Of a stretch of DNA of 64,000 bases, positions 28,691 through 37,167 are shown one piece after another. A model generated the notes under the pieces. It did not search any database, was not told where the DNA came from, and worked only from the letters and a program-made list of their open reading frames with translations. Where the stretch lies: assembly GCA_963575745.1 (NCBI GenBank), contig CAUYUJ010001414.1, positions 293,270-357,269 on the forward strand, in the 5' to 3' direction. The position numbers and the translations under genes were made by a program. Source of the DNA: Prorocentrum cordatum (Eukaryota; Sar; Dinophyceae; Prorocentrales; Prorocentraceae). The number at the start of each line of letters is the position of its first letter. The stretch's first letter is position 1.

Positions 28691-29042
28691 GAAGAAGGGG
28701 GCGTACTTTCTCAGGGGCCCAATCCTCAGTACAATCGGTAACACCAATGATTTTGGCCTTCTCGCTGAGGCCGTCTTGGACGCTCCAACTAACTCTCCGT
28801 CCAGATACAGGGGGAGGGGGTAATGAGGGGGAGGGGTAAACCCCTCCCCGAAGGGGAGGAAAGGGGGTTGGAAGAGCAAACGTTCTAAACCACTCACGTC
28901 CTAAAGGGCTGGTGGGATTGAGACGCCAGGTTCCCCAGACCTGCGACGCCATGGGTTCTTCCAGCCTCTGGTGTTGTGTCCCCGTTTTGAAGAGTCAGTG
29001 TCCCGCGTTCCTCTCCTCTCCTTTCCTCCTCCCCTCCTCTCT

Positions 29043-29043
29043 G

Positions 29044-29091
<48 letters not shown>

Positions 29092-29575
29092 GATCACCAT
29101 CAACAGCAGCACCATCAACCATCAGCACCAGCATCGTCAACAGCACCATCGACATTATGCTTATCATGTGCCATTATCATCATCACCATCATCACCATCA
29201 CCTTCAACTTCCCCGGTATCCATCATCACCATCACCATCGCCAGCATCCTCATCATCATCCTCACCATCATCCTCGCCATCGTCATCGTCATCGTCCTCC
29301 TACTCCTCCTTCTCATTAGCATCAACATCAGCATCAACATCAGTAGTATCATCATCAGTATCATCATAACCATCACCAGGACCATGATCATCCTCATCCT
29401 CCTCATCATCATCACCACTACCATCGTCGTTATCATCATCAGCATAATCATCATCATCATCAGCATCATCATCATCACAGCAATCAGCATCACCATCATC
29501 ACCATCATCAGCATCATCATCATCATCGTCATCATTGTCATCGTCATCGATTTCATCATCATCGCCATCATCTTC
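29043..29575 (+). repeat. (CAT)n tract
   Basis: About 530 bp of ATC/CAT triplets with CAC and GCA variants. In composition it is the reverse complement of the GAT tract at 15590. Ile-, Ser- and His-polymer frames are artefacts. Confidence 0.95.
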
Positions 29576-29586
29576 GTCACACCCCT

Positions 29587-29744
29587 CACACGGTTCGTGG
29601 CCCCATTGGGAGGGAGCTCCACGAAGGCCCAAGTGGAAGGGTTCGTTTGGCGGCCCCACCCCATTTCGGCACACTTCTCACACTTTTTGTGGCCCCATGG
29701 GGAGCTCCACCAAAGGCCCCAGTGGCAGGGTTCGCACGGCGGCC
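29587..29744 (+). repeat. Two diverged tandem copies (~68 bp)
   Basis: 29587-29655 and 29678-29744 share GTGGCCCCAT, GGGAGCTCCACNAAGGCCC, AGTGG and AGGGTTCG..GGCGGCC. A weaker relative with AAGGAGCTCCACCGAGGGCCC is at 7590. Confidence 0.75.
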
Positions 29745-30003
29745 TTCCCGACAGCTGCATTCATAATGCGGTACCCACAATTGAATATGGTTGGGCCCTT
29801 TGCCGGGATACTTGGACAGTCCCGAGGCCTGGTAAGGGCCCCAGAAAGCCGGAAACAGCCAATCACTTCGCTCCATGCTTTCTTCACGAGTCGAGGGGAT
29901 GTGAAAAAGCACCCCCCTCGCGCTGGCCACTTGTGCGCGACGCCGAGGGAAGCCCATTTCGACGATGCTATAGGGCGCGTGTTGTGTACTACTCGGCGTA
30001 ACT

Positions 30004-30164
30004 CAGGAGGGAAAACGGCACACAGACACAATGAATCGTCGATCCCCCAAAAGACGTAGGAACATATGGGAAGTGGGGGGGAAGACGAACACCCAGAAGG
30101 TGTGGACAAAATAGGGGGAGCCTGAGCTTTGTGTGTATTTCTTTGTGTGTCCTTGGGCCCCATG
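30004..30164 (+). mobile_element. MITE-like repeat, family B, copy 5
   Basis: CAGGAGGGAAAACGGCACAC, CAATGAATCGTCGATCCCC, AAGTGGGGGGGAAGACGAAC, TTTGTGTGTATTTCTTTG and TGTCCTTGGGCCCC. Confidence 0.85.
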
Positions 30165-30997
30165 CAGTAACGGCCGTGTCCAGGCCTGGCCGACGCCCCC
30201 GCTCACGCCGCGGCAGCGCCGCCAGCCCCCCCTGGCGCGCCGGCCGGGCCCGCCCCGCCAGGCGTTCCGACAGCCTGGAGCACAGCCCCCTCCCTAGAGG
30301 GCTGGCATCCCCTGACCCAGACCCCCTCGCGTCGTGGACAAATCGCGACGCGAAGTAATCACCAGGCCCCGCGGGGCCGTCAAGAAACGACTCGGAATGA
30401 AGAACCGGTCCCAGGGAAGAGGTCCAGACTTCTCGGGGTCGACGTCGTGAAACAATCATGTCGTCGCGGGTCTGGGGAGATCCTGGCGCTGCATTGTTGT
30501 TGCTTCACGATCAGCGTTTTGTCGCTCAGTGCCAGGCCCAGGGACCCTCGCAAATCGATCCGGCGTGAAAAATGCCACAGGAAGGTGGGGTCCAGACTTC
30601 CGGGTGTTTTTTACGACGTTTTTCTACGGCGAGGTCGGATCTCAGGGTCGCCTTATCCCAATACCGATATTTGAAGGATTCCATCAGGCAGTGAGGGCGC
30701 ATCCCTAAGATTGCCTTCGCCTCTAGGCTTGTCAGTGCTAGGCCTCGGGATGATCCCAGATTTGCGACGACCCGATTTGTCCCACAACGGGCCCCCCAGA
30801 AGTCTCACCCGTCCCCCGGGACCGGTCTGCCATCCCGAGCCGTTCCGTGACGGCCCCGGAGCCCCTGGGAGGCCGAAGTCGGCGCAGGCCGCCGACCCGG
30901 CTGCTGCCCAAAACGCTGGAGCTGCAGACCCCCCCGACGGCATGACTGAGCCACGACGTCGACCCCCAGAGAAGCTGGACCTCCTCCCCGGGACCTT
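30165..30997. other. No gene supported; remnants of foldback family J
   Basis: 30318-30460 and 30795-30856 carry J-type arms (AAACGACTCGGAATGAAGAA, GGGGTCGACGTCGTG; CGGGACCGGTCTGCCATCCC). The rest is GC-rich with overlapping frames only. Confidence 0.45.
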
Positions 30998-31124
30998 GGC
31001 ATCGCTCGGACGTGTGCATTGTTCTTTCGGCGAGGACCATCGAGGAGCATCCTTGATCATTTGGCGAAAAAACCACGCACGAAACCACAAAAAAACACAG
31101 GGAATGGACGTCCGAGCGGTGGCC
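30998..31124 (+). mobile_element. MITE-like repeat, family G, copy 2
   Basis: GGCATCGCTCGGACGTGTGC at the left; ACGTCCGAGCGGTGGCC at the right. The interior matches copy 1, with an 8-bp longer CATCCTTGATCATTTGG segment. Confidence 0.88.
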
Positions 31125-31159
31125 AGGGACCCGTTTGTCATCATGAGTCGCCCCGTTGA

Positions 31160-31320
31160 TGGCCCCCGCGGGGGCCCCCCGCGGGGGCCGAGCGCAGCGA
31201 CAGCCCTCCCGCCGCGCTGTCCTCCACGGCCCCCGCGGGGCCCCGTGGGGGGCTCCCCGCGGGGGCCGAGCGCAGCGACAGCCCTCCCGCCGCGCTGTGT
31301 CCTCCACGGCGCGAGAGCCG
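31160..31320 (+). repeat. Two direct GC-rich copies
   Basis: GGGGGCCGAGCGCAGCGACA, GCCCTCCCGCCGCGCTGT and CCTCCACGGC occur at about 31182 and again at 31262. Confidence 0.85.
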
Positions 31321-31452
31321 CCGCGGCCCGGCCCCCCGCGGCCGGCCGCGCGGGGGCCGCGCACCGCCGGGGCCGGGATGCGGCTGCGGCTGCGCGTGCG
31401 CCGCTCGCCCTCGTCGGCGCGCGTCCCCCGGGGGGTCAGGGATCGACTAGAC

Positions 31453-31816
31453 GTGAGAGTGACCTTTCGCCGGAGTGACCTCTGGTTTGGGGGCGGAAAA
31501 GAGGGGGGTGATGACTAGGGGGGGGGTGGATATCATGGCGGGGGCCATGATTTTTCCCCAGATCTCACGGCGCATCTTCTTATTTCATTACGTCCCTGGA
31601 CCCCCCGCTGGGCCGCGCACATGCCGCCGCTCATGATTTGCACCCCCCCCTCTTGGACAAACCCCTTCTTGGCCGCTCCCGACTGGTGCGGGCACAGATG
31701 AGTCCCCAGATAGCTGAAACGAAGCAGTAGCAGCTGGTTGCGCGACCAGGTTTGGCCCCCCGCGGCCCCCGAAAAGCCGCGCACCAAAGGTCACTTTTAC
31801 CCAGGGTCACTCTTGC
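31453..31816. mobile_element. Outer TIR element containing family F copy 3
   Basis: The ends are inverted: AGAGTGACCTTTCGCCGGAGTGACCTCTGG-type at 31456-31486 and the complement of CCAAAGGTCACTTTTACCCAGGGTCACTCTT at 31784-31814 (each shown in part: AGTGACC and GGTCACT doubled). Family F copy 3 lies immediately inside. Non-coding. Confidence 0.6.
31484..31682. mobile_element. MITE-like repeat, family F, copy 3
   Basis: GGGGGCGGAAAAGAGGGGGG to CTCTTGGACAAACC and TTGGCCGCTCCC. Very similar to copy 2, including ATATCATGGC..GCCATGAT and TTTCATTACGTCCCTGGACC. Confidence 0.85.
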
Positions 31817-31829
31817 GTATAGCCGAAGG

Positions 31830-32200
31830 GATTGCCCAGGCCGTGGCCAGGCCTGGAGGGCCCTCTCACGGGCCGGACCGAAAGGGGGAGGGGGATGGGG
31901 CAGGGGGGGGTCACGAAATCTGCTGCGTGCAGCTGGTGTCGGCCCCGCCGCGTCAGGGAGTGCCCAGGCCGTGGCCAGACCTGGAGGGCCTCCCTCGGGC
32001 CGGACCGAAAGGGTGGGGAGGGGGAGGGGGCAAGGGGGGGGCGGTCACGAAGTCTGCTGCGTGCAGCTGGTGTCGGCCCCGCCGCCGAGCCCAGTCCTCG
32101 ATGCGTGGGCGCCTCCCGTCGCCAGGAGGCGCTGGGAAGATCAGCTACGTGAGCTGATTCTCTACCCTACCATTTGCTATCCCCCCCTTTCGTTCCCCTG
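31830..32200. mobile_element. Family E copy 2 with an internal tandem duplication
   Basis: The left ~130 bp (CCCAGGCCGTGGCCAG, GGCCGGACCGAAAGGG, AATCTGCTGCGTGCAGC) occurs twice, at about 31838 and 31969. Then follow CAGCTACGTGAGCTGATT and the right end TATCCCCCCCTTTCG. Only one right end is present. Confidence 0.75.
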
Positions 32201-32217
32201 GGCGACCCGTTCTCCTC

Positions 32218-32430
32218 CTTCTCCTTCTCCTCCTCCTCCTCATCCTCCTCCTCCTCCTCCTCCTCCTCCTCCTCGCTCCTCCTCCTCCTCCTCCTCCTCC
32301 TCCTCCTCCTCCTCCTCCTCCTCCTCCCTCCCTCCCTCCCTCCCTCCTTCCTTCCTTCCCTCCCTCCTCCTCCCTCCTTCCTCCTCCTCCATCTCCTCCT
32401 CCCCCTCCCCCTCCCCCCCTCTTCCTCCGC
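32218..32430 (+). repeat. (TCC)n/(TCCC)n tract
   Basis: About 210 bp of TCC with CTCG and TCCCTCCC segments. Confidence 0.95.
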
Positions 32431-32648
32431 ACCCCCCTGGTCAGGGAATGCCTCGGTATCGTTTAACCAATCTCCATCCCCATCCCCATCCCCTTCGAGA
32501 CCCCCACCAATTTACCTCCCCAGTTGGGGATATAGACCCCTCGAAACCCGCAGGGAATGACCTACATCCCCATCTAGGGGGGTAAATCGGCCAGTGGGGC
32601 TCAGGCCACGCTGCTGGGGATGGGGATCGGCTAAACGATACTCGGTGC

Positions 32649-33151
32649 CCAGACCGTGCCCAGACCTCCTCGCGCGCTGGCAAAAATCACGACTGCAGGT
32701 TTTACGCTATGTCCGGGTTGGACGCGGGGGTCAGCCAGAGCGCCGGATCTTGCAGGATCCTGCAGGGCCAGGTTCGCATTTTCTCGGGCTTGGGCGCAGG
32801 AGCTTCCAGGATCTTGCAGGATCCTCCGCATTGACCCGGGTTTGGGTGCAGGATCTTGCAGGATTTTGCAAGGCCTGATTGACCCGGGTCTGGATTGGCC
32901 CGGGTCAGCAGATCCCTGATCAGTGAGTGCCCAGACCATGCCCAGACCCCCTGGCGCGCTGACAAAATCACGACAGGAGGGTATGCGTCATAGTTTCTGT
33001 TTGTGAGCGGGGGGCAGCCAGGGCGCCGGATCTTGCAGGATCCTGCAGAGCCAGGGGTGCATTGACCCAGGGTTGGGTGCAGGATCCGGCAGGATCCGGC
33101 AGGATCCTGCAAAGCCTGACTCACCGGGGTTTGGATTGACCCGGGGCAGTA
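32649..33151 (+). repeat. Tandem duplication of a TGCAGGATC-rich unit
   Basis: Unit 1 (~32649-32933) and unit 2 (~32934-33151) both start at GTGCCCAGACC, continue with GCGCTG.CAAAAATCACGAC and CGCCGGATCTTGCAGGATCC, and end in GATTGACCCGGG. GATCTTGCAGGATCCTGCAG and variants are repeated within each unit; GGATCC palindromes are frequent. Confidence 0.8.
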
Positions 33152-33207
33152 GAAGCCCTATTGAGGTGAATACACATAAAAAGAGGCCAATCTAGATTTC
33201 CATGGAA

Positions 33208-33450
33208 ATGCTCGAGGCCTCCTAGATGGGGTCGCAGGATCGCGCTGCATCGGCGATTCATCGGCGATGCATCGGCGATGCATCGGCAACGCATCGGGGA
33301 TGCACCCGCAACGTATCGGCGACGTCGGCGATTCATCGGCGACGTCGGCGTTGGGAAACACGGGCTCCATCCACATCGAGCTGCATCGTCGCCGCATCGG
33401 CGATGCGGCGCGATCCTCCGACCCCATGTACTCCGACCCCATCTAGGAGG
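33208..33450. mobile_element. Foldback with GCATCGGCGAT minisatellite core
   Basis: GGCCTCCTAGATGGGGTCG near 33212 pairs with CGACCCCATCTAGGAGG near 33430, and AGGATCGCGCTGCATCGGCG with CATCGGCGATGCGGCGCGAT. About nine GCATCGGCGAT/ACGTCGGCG units lie at 33245-33350. CGACCCCATCTAGG has an extra partial copy, CGACCCCATGTACT. Confidence 0.7.
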
Positions 33451-33583
33451 TCTAGAATGTGCGTCACCCCCGCGAGCCTCGGGCCGCTGGGGGACACCTC
33501 GAGGCAGTCGGCGTGGGTGGAGCGACAGCAGCAGAAGTCAGGCGCCCTTGCAGCGAGGGCAGGGCAGAAAGCCTGCTGTGCGA

Positions 33584-33910
33584 AGCGCTCGGACGTGTGC
33601 AGTTCTTCTTCGGCGAGGACCAGCGATCGAAGAACAAAAAACGCCGTAAACATTATCTTTTGGCGCTCCGCGCGGCTTTCTTTCATCCGCGCTGAGGCGC
33701 CCTGGCAGCGCCTCTGGCGCCGCCCCTGGCGCGCTCCGCGCGCCAGGGAGCGGAGCCCAGCGCAGATCCTAGAATTCCGTTCGGAGCGCCCAACGGTTTA
33801 TGTTTATGGCGGCGTTTTTTTTCCAATCGAGGATCTTGGATCATCTTGCGATACAGCAGACGCACGAGATTGAAGCATGCACGTGGTGATAGTCGTCCGA
33901 GCGGTGGCGA
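33584..33910 (+). mobile_element. MITE-like repeat, family G, copy 3, interrupted
   Basis: Left end GCGCTCGGACGTGTGCAG, TTCGGCGAGGACCAG; right part CGAGGATCTTGGATCATCTT, ACGCACGAGA, GTCGTCCGAGCGGTGGC. The family H element at 33631-33825 splits it exactly where the intact copies read GACCATCGAGGA. Confidence 0.8.
33631..33825. mobile_element. MITE-like repeat, family H, copy 3, with 5-bp TSD
   Basis: ATCGA flanks both ends (33626-33630, 33826-33830). Long terminal inverted repeats: AGAACAAAAAACGCCGTAAA with CATTATCTTTTGGCGCTCCG, and CGGAGCGCCCAACGGTTTAT with CATAAACC-type sequence then GGCGGCGTTTTTTTTCCA. The centre has GGCGCCGCCCCTGGCGC and GCTCCGCGCGCC. It was inserted into family G copy 3. 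Confidence 0.88.
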
Positions 33911-34048
33911 GCCCCCTCGAGCGAAACTGGCCGAGGGCCGCCGGTGCCGCGGCACCCGCGGCCGCGCCGGCGCCCGCGGCGTGGTGGTGGCGGTGCCCGC
34001 GGCGCTGCGAGGCGGCCGCGCGGACGGGGCGCTTCGAGGCAGCAACAA

Positions 34049-34241
34049 GTAGGGGGAGGAGGAGGAGGAGGAGGAGGAGGAGCAGGAGGAGGAGGGAGGA
34101 AGAGGAGAGGAGAAGGAGGAGAAGAGGAGGAGGAGGAGGAGGAGGAGGAGGAGAAGAAGAAGGAGGAGGGAGGAGGGGAGGAGTGGAGGAGGAGGAGGAG
34201 GAGGAGGAGGAGGAGGAGGAGGAGGAGGAGGAGGAGGAGGA
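34049..34241 (+). repeat. (GGA)n tract
   Basis: About 190 bp of GGA/GAA with few interruptions. Confidence 0.95.
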
Positions 34242-34348
34242 GAGCACACGAGCGACGTATAACAACGGGGTCGTCTGCGCCGACATTGGCGCGTAAGCTG
34301 TCCACGTAAGGTCGCGAGTACGCGCCCTGGTTGCCGATGTAGCGTGCC

Positions 34349-34497
34349 AACGAGTATCAATGTCACGCCGCCGCGGAGGCCCGCAGGGCCCCATCGGCGT
34401 GTTATTCCCTCGTTGCTCGCCCAGACAACGCACATCGACAGTAACACGCCGATGGGACCCTGGGCCCCCCCGCGGCGGCGTGACATTGGCACTCGTT
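34349..34497. mobile_element. Foldback element, ~50-bp arms
   Basis: AACGAGTATCAATGTCACGC with CGCCGCGG pairs with CCGCGGCGGCGTGACATTGG with CACTCGTT (two mismatches). The inner part GGGCCCCATCGGCGTGTTA pairs with TAACACGCCGATGGGACCC. The loop is about 50 nt. Confidence 0.85.
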
Positions 34498-34885
34498 CGC
34501 CTCCCCGAACAAGCGCCTGGTAGTCGATGGCGCGCTCAGGTTTCGCGTCGACCTGGCGTCGAGTGGCGTCTGATCGCAAAGTGCCAACAAGGCGGTATGG
34601 GGAGGCCCCCGAGAGGTGCCGCAGAGGGAGGCTTGTGGCTGCTTTCGGCTTCCATTCGCAAAAAACCTCTCGGGATGAAGAGCTGTCCCTGGGGAGAGGA
34701 GTTGGAATTCCGAGGGGCCCGTATTGAAACAATTAAGACATCGGATATGTTTGGGTACGGCAGGTTCCCGTCGAGTCGACCGGCGGTGACCCCGCTGCCG
34801 GCGTTCAAGGTAGCACGCCGCCGGCTACCCAGGATCGGTGGATGTTGAGCGATCTGGCGTTTCGAAAAGGGCCGATCGTTCAAGT

Positions 34886-34988
34886 CAGGAGGGGAAAAAG
34901 CACACAGACACAATTAATCGTCGATTCCCAAGAAAATATAGGAAAATATGGGAAGTGTCTATTCACTTGTGTGTCGCAGGGCCCTTCA
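34886..34988 (+). mobile_element. MITE-like repeat, family B, copy 6, internally deleted
   Basis: CAGGAGGGGAAAAAGCACAC, GACACAATTAATCGTCGATT and GGAAAATATGGGAAGTG are followed directly by CACTTGTGTGTCGCAGGGCCC. About 55 bp of the interior is missing. Confidence 0.85.
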
Positions 34989-35177
34989 TCAAGGTGGAAC
35001 GATCCCCGCGGTGTCAGCATCCAACGCCGGAGCCAGCACCTTGGCCTCGCTCGGACGCGTGCAGTGGTGTTCTCGGCGAGGCCGGCGCCGGGACGCCCAG
35101 ACCATCCCGAGAGCACCAGGCACGCGCGCGAAGCCACACAGTGCACTGAGCGTGGTGATCGGCGCGGGCTCCAAAAC

Positions 35178-35241
35178 CCTCTCCTCCTCCCTCTCCTCCT
35201 CCTCCTCCTCCTCCTCCTCCTCCTCCTCCTCCTCCTCCTCC
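35178..35241 (+). repeat. (TCC)n tract
   Basis: About 60 bp of TCC followed by three TACGTTTC units. Confidence 0.95.
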
Positions 35242-35564
35242 TACGTTTCTACGTTTCTACGTTTCTCGCTATGCAGCGTCTTGTCGCGCGCCCCGCGGGC
35301 GCGGAGCGCTCTGCAGCGGCCCTCCAGGGCCGTGCGGGCACTCAGACAGCGGCCCCGGGAACCCGACCCCGAGGAAAGCAGGGAGCCAGGGACCAAATAA
35401 TCACAGAGAAGGGAGAAGGGGGGCCGGGTTTCAGCAAAACTAAAAAGATGAGGGCCCGTCTGGGCCCTCAGCGGGCGCCGCGCTCGCCCGTGCCAGCTCA
35501 GCCAGCTCGGCGCGCAGCCAGGCCTTCGGCCTCTTTGTGGGCGGTCGGCCTCTTGTGTGGCGGC

Positions 35565-35785
35565 TGGGCTCCCTTCGGCGCCTCGCGCTGAGCCCAGCCG
35601 CCAGATCATCAGATGGATGGCCGCCTTCTCTGCGGCGGCCCCCACCCTTCGGCGCTTAGCGCTGTGGAGGCCCGCCGAGCCTCTCTTGGACTCCGGCGGC
35701 TCTGCAGCAATCTCCTCGCCTGCCACGCGAGGGCGGTGGGGAGACACCCTTCGGCGCCAGGCGCTGTGTCTCCCTCACCGCGGGG
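35565..35785 (+). repeat. Three CCTTCGGCGC..GCGCTG hairpins
   Basis: CTCCCTTCGGCGCCTCGCGCTGAG-type motifs recur at about 35568, 35645 and 35748, about 77-103 bp apart. Each can form GGGCTC..GAGCCC or AGACAC..GTGTCT outer stems with a GGCGC/GCGCT inner pair. Function unknown. Confidence 0.6.
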
Positions 35786-36586
35786 CAGGCTGCCCCTTCT
35801 GGTCGAGTACTCCATGGCTTGTAATTCTCCATGGTGACTGACGCTGTATACTTCCAGTGCTGCCTGACGTTGCAGAGCTGCTCCATGTAGAGCTTGCGCT
35901 TGTAGGGCTCCATGTAGAGCTGCGGTGCTGCCGTCGTCAGTCATGACCCCCCTGCTTTTGAGGTGCAGGGGGGTGCTGATCACGGATGTTGTAGATGTCG
36001 ATGTATGGGGGCTGAGTGCAAGATGTGGAGCGAGTTGGACGGTCGTTGGGGGTCGGTTCGTTGCTGGTGTTGTGTTGGTTGTGGGCTCCCAAGGCCTCCA
36101 TGCACCGACTTCAAGTGGGGGTCCTTACTGTCCCACCTCGTCCCGCTATGGCTAGGGGTCACAGTGCCCTCGGTGGGGGCGAACCCCAGGCCTGGTACTT
36201 GTTATCGTCGGAGTGGGGTGTCTCGGCTGTCCAGCTTCGCCCTCGGGCGATCGGGTAGCTCCTCCTTCTCCATGGGAATGGTGGGGGTGGCGAGCTAGGG
36301 CGGACCGCGGGGGCGCAGGTAGTGGCCGTCCTACCCCCCCCCCTGCCCCTCACCATCCCCGCTGGCGGGCGCGGGAAGTACTCGTCCTTCCCCCCCAGCC
36401 CTTCGAGCCCGTCTCGAAGTTTGATCCTCACCAGGACAGCGTTGACTTGGCAGGAGTTGTGTGGGGTCGTGCTGGGTATGCTGTCGATGTCGGTCGGTGG
36501 TACGCTGGCGGCCAATGGGCCGCCCGCTGCCAGCCAGCTGGCGCCATCCAAATTGTAGATATCCAGTCGCCGCCGGGGTACACAAC
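35786..36586. other. No gene supported; possible distal 3' region of RT3
   Basis: A minus-strand frame (36159-36776) overlaps the tandem hairpins below but has no recognisable domain. TCCATGTAGAGCT occurs twice at 35882-35925. I cannot place the true 3' end of RT3. Confidence 0.35.
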
Positions 36587-36718
36587 AAAACGTGGCGACT
36601 TGTGCCTGGGGTGTTCCCTCGCATTCGGGGCTTCCCCAGGACTTGCGTTCTAACCATAGCAAAACTTGGCGACGCTGCCTGAGGTCTTCCCACGCATTCG
36701 GGGCTTCCTCAGGACTTA
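36587..36718 (-). ncRNA. Two tandem structured repeats with a compensatory stem change
   Basis: Read on the minus strand, each ~58-nt unit has CCTG-GG, then GAAGCCCCGAATGCG, then a GGGAA segment, then CC-CAGG and GTCGCCA.GTTTTG. One copy has the stem CCTGAGG/CCTCAGG, the other CCTGGGG/CCCCAGG. The change keeps pairing (A-T versus G-C). An inner CCC/GGG stem is shared. They lie 450-580 nt beyond the RT3 stop, so they may be part of its 3' UTR. No known RNA class recognised. Confidence 0.5.
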
Positions 36719-36806
36719 AGCAGCACACCGTAATGCCTTGTCCAGGGCGCAAGCTAATCATAGAAATAAATGCCAATGTTCGGAAAGTCGCTAAATCCAG
36801 AAAGTG

Positions 36807-36885
36807 CTCGAGGGGGGGGCACGCTCCGTCGCCATTGAGGGATCGTGCCCACCCGTATGGGCGCTACGGGTCCCCCCCCCCTCGA
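36807..36885. repeat. Inverted repeat CTCGAGGGGGGGG
   Basis: CTCGAGGGGGGGG (36807-36819) and CCCCCCCCTCGAG (36873-36885) are perfect inverted partners. Inside them GGGCACG pairs with CGTGCCC. Possibly a small foldback insertion downstream of RT3. Confidence 0.8.
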
Positions 36886-37167
36886 GTGTGGCACGCAATC
36901 GTTGTCCAGGTCGCAGCCGTGCCAGTAACCCAGTAGCAACGGGGTATTGGGCCATGCAGTAGGTGCGCTGATGCTGACACGTCTGCTGCCAATCTGAAAT
37001 ACTCTGTATACAATATTGTAATGCCAGCTGCCCTCAAATCTGTAGCAGGCCGGTGGCCTGCGCCAAACTGCAGACCAATGTTCCCTTCAGGGGCTGAAGT
37101 ATATAATACAGAACGCTTGACTCGACTAACTGCACCAAATAATGTAGTGCCGCTGCAGTGCCAGCTG

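Noticed and set aside
35565-35785. Integron attC-like sites
   Set aside because: Hairpins are superficially similar, but there is no integrase, no cassette and no bacterial context.
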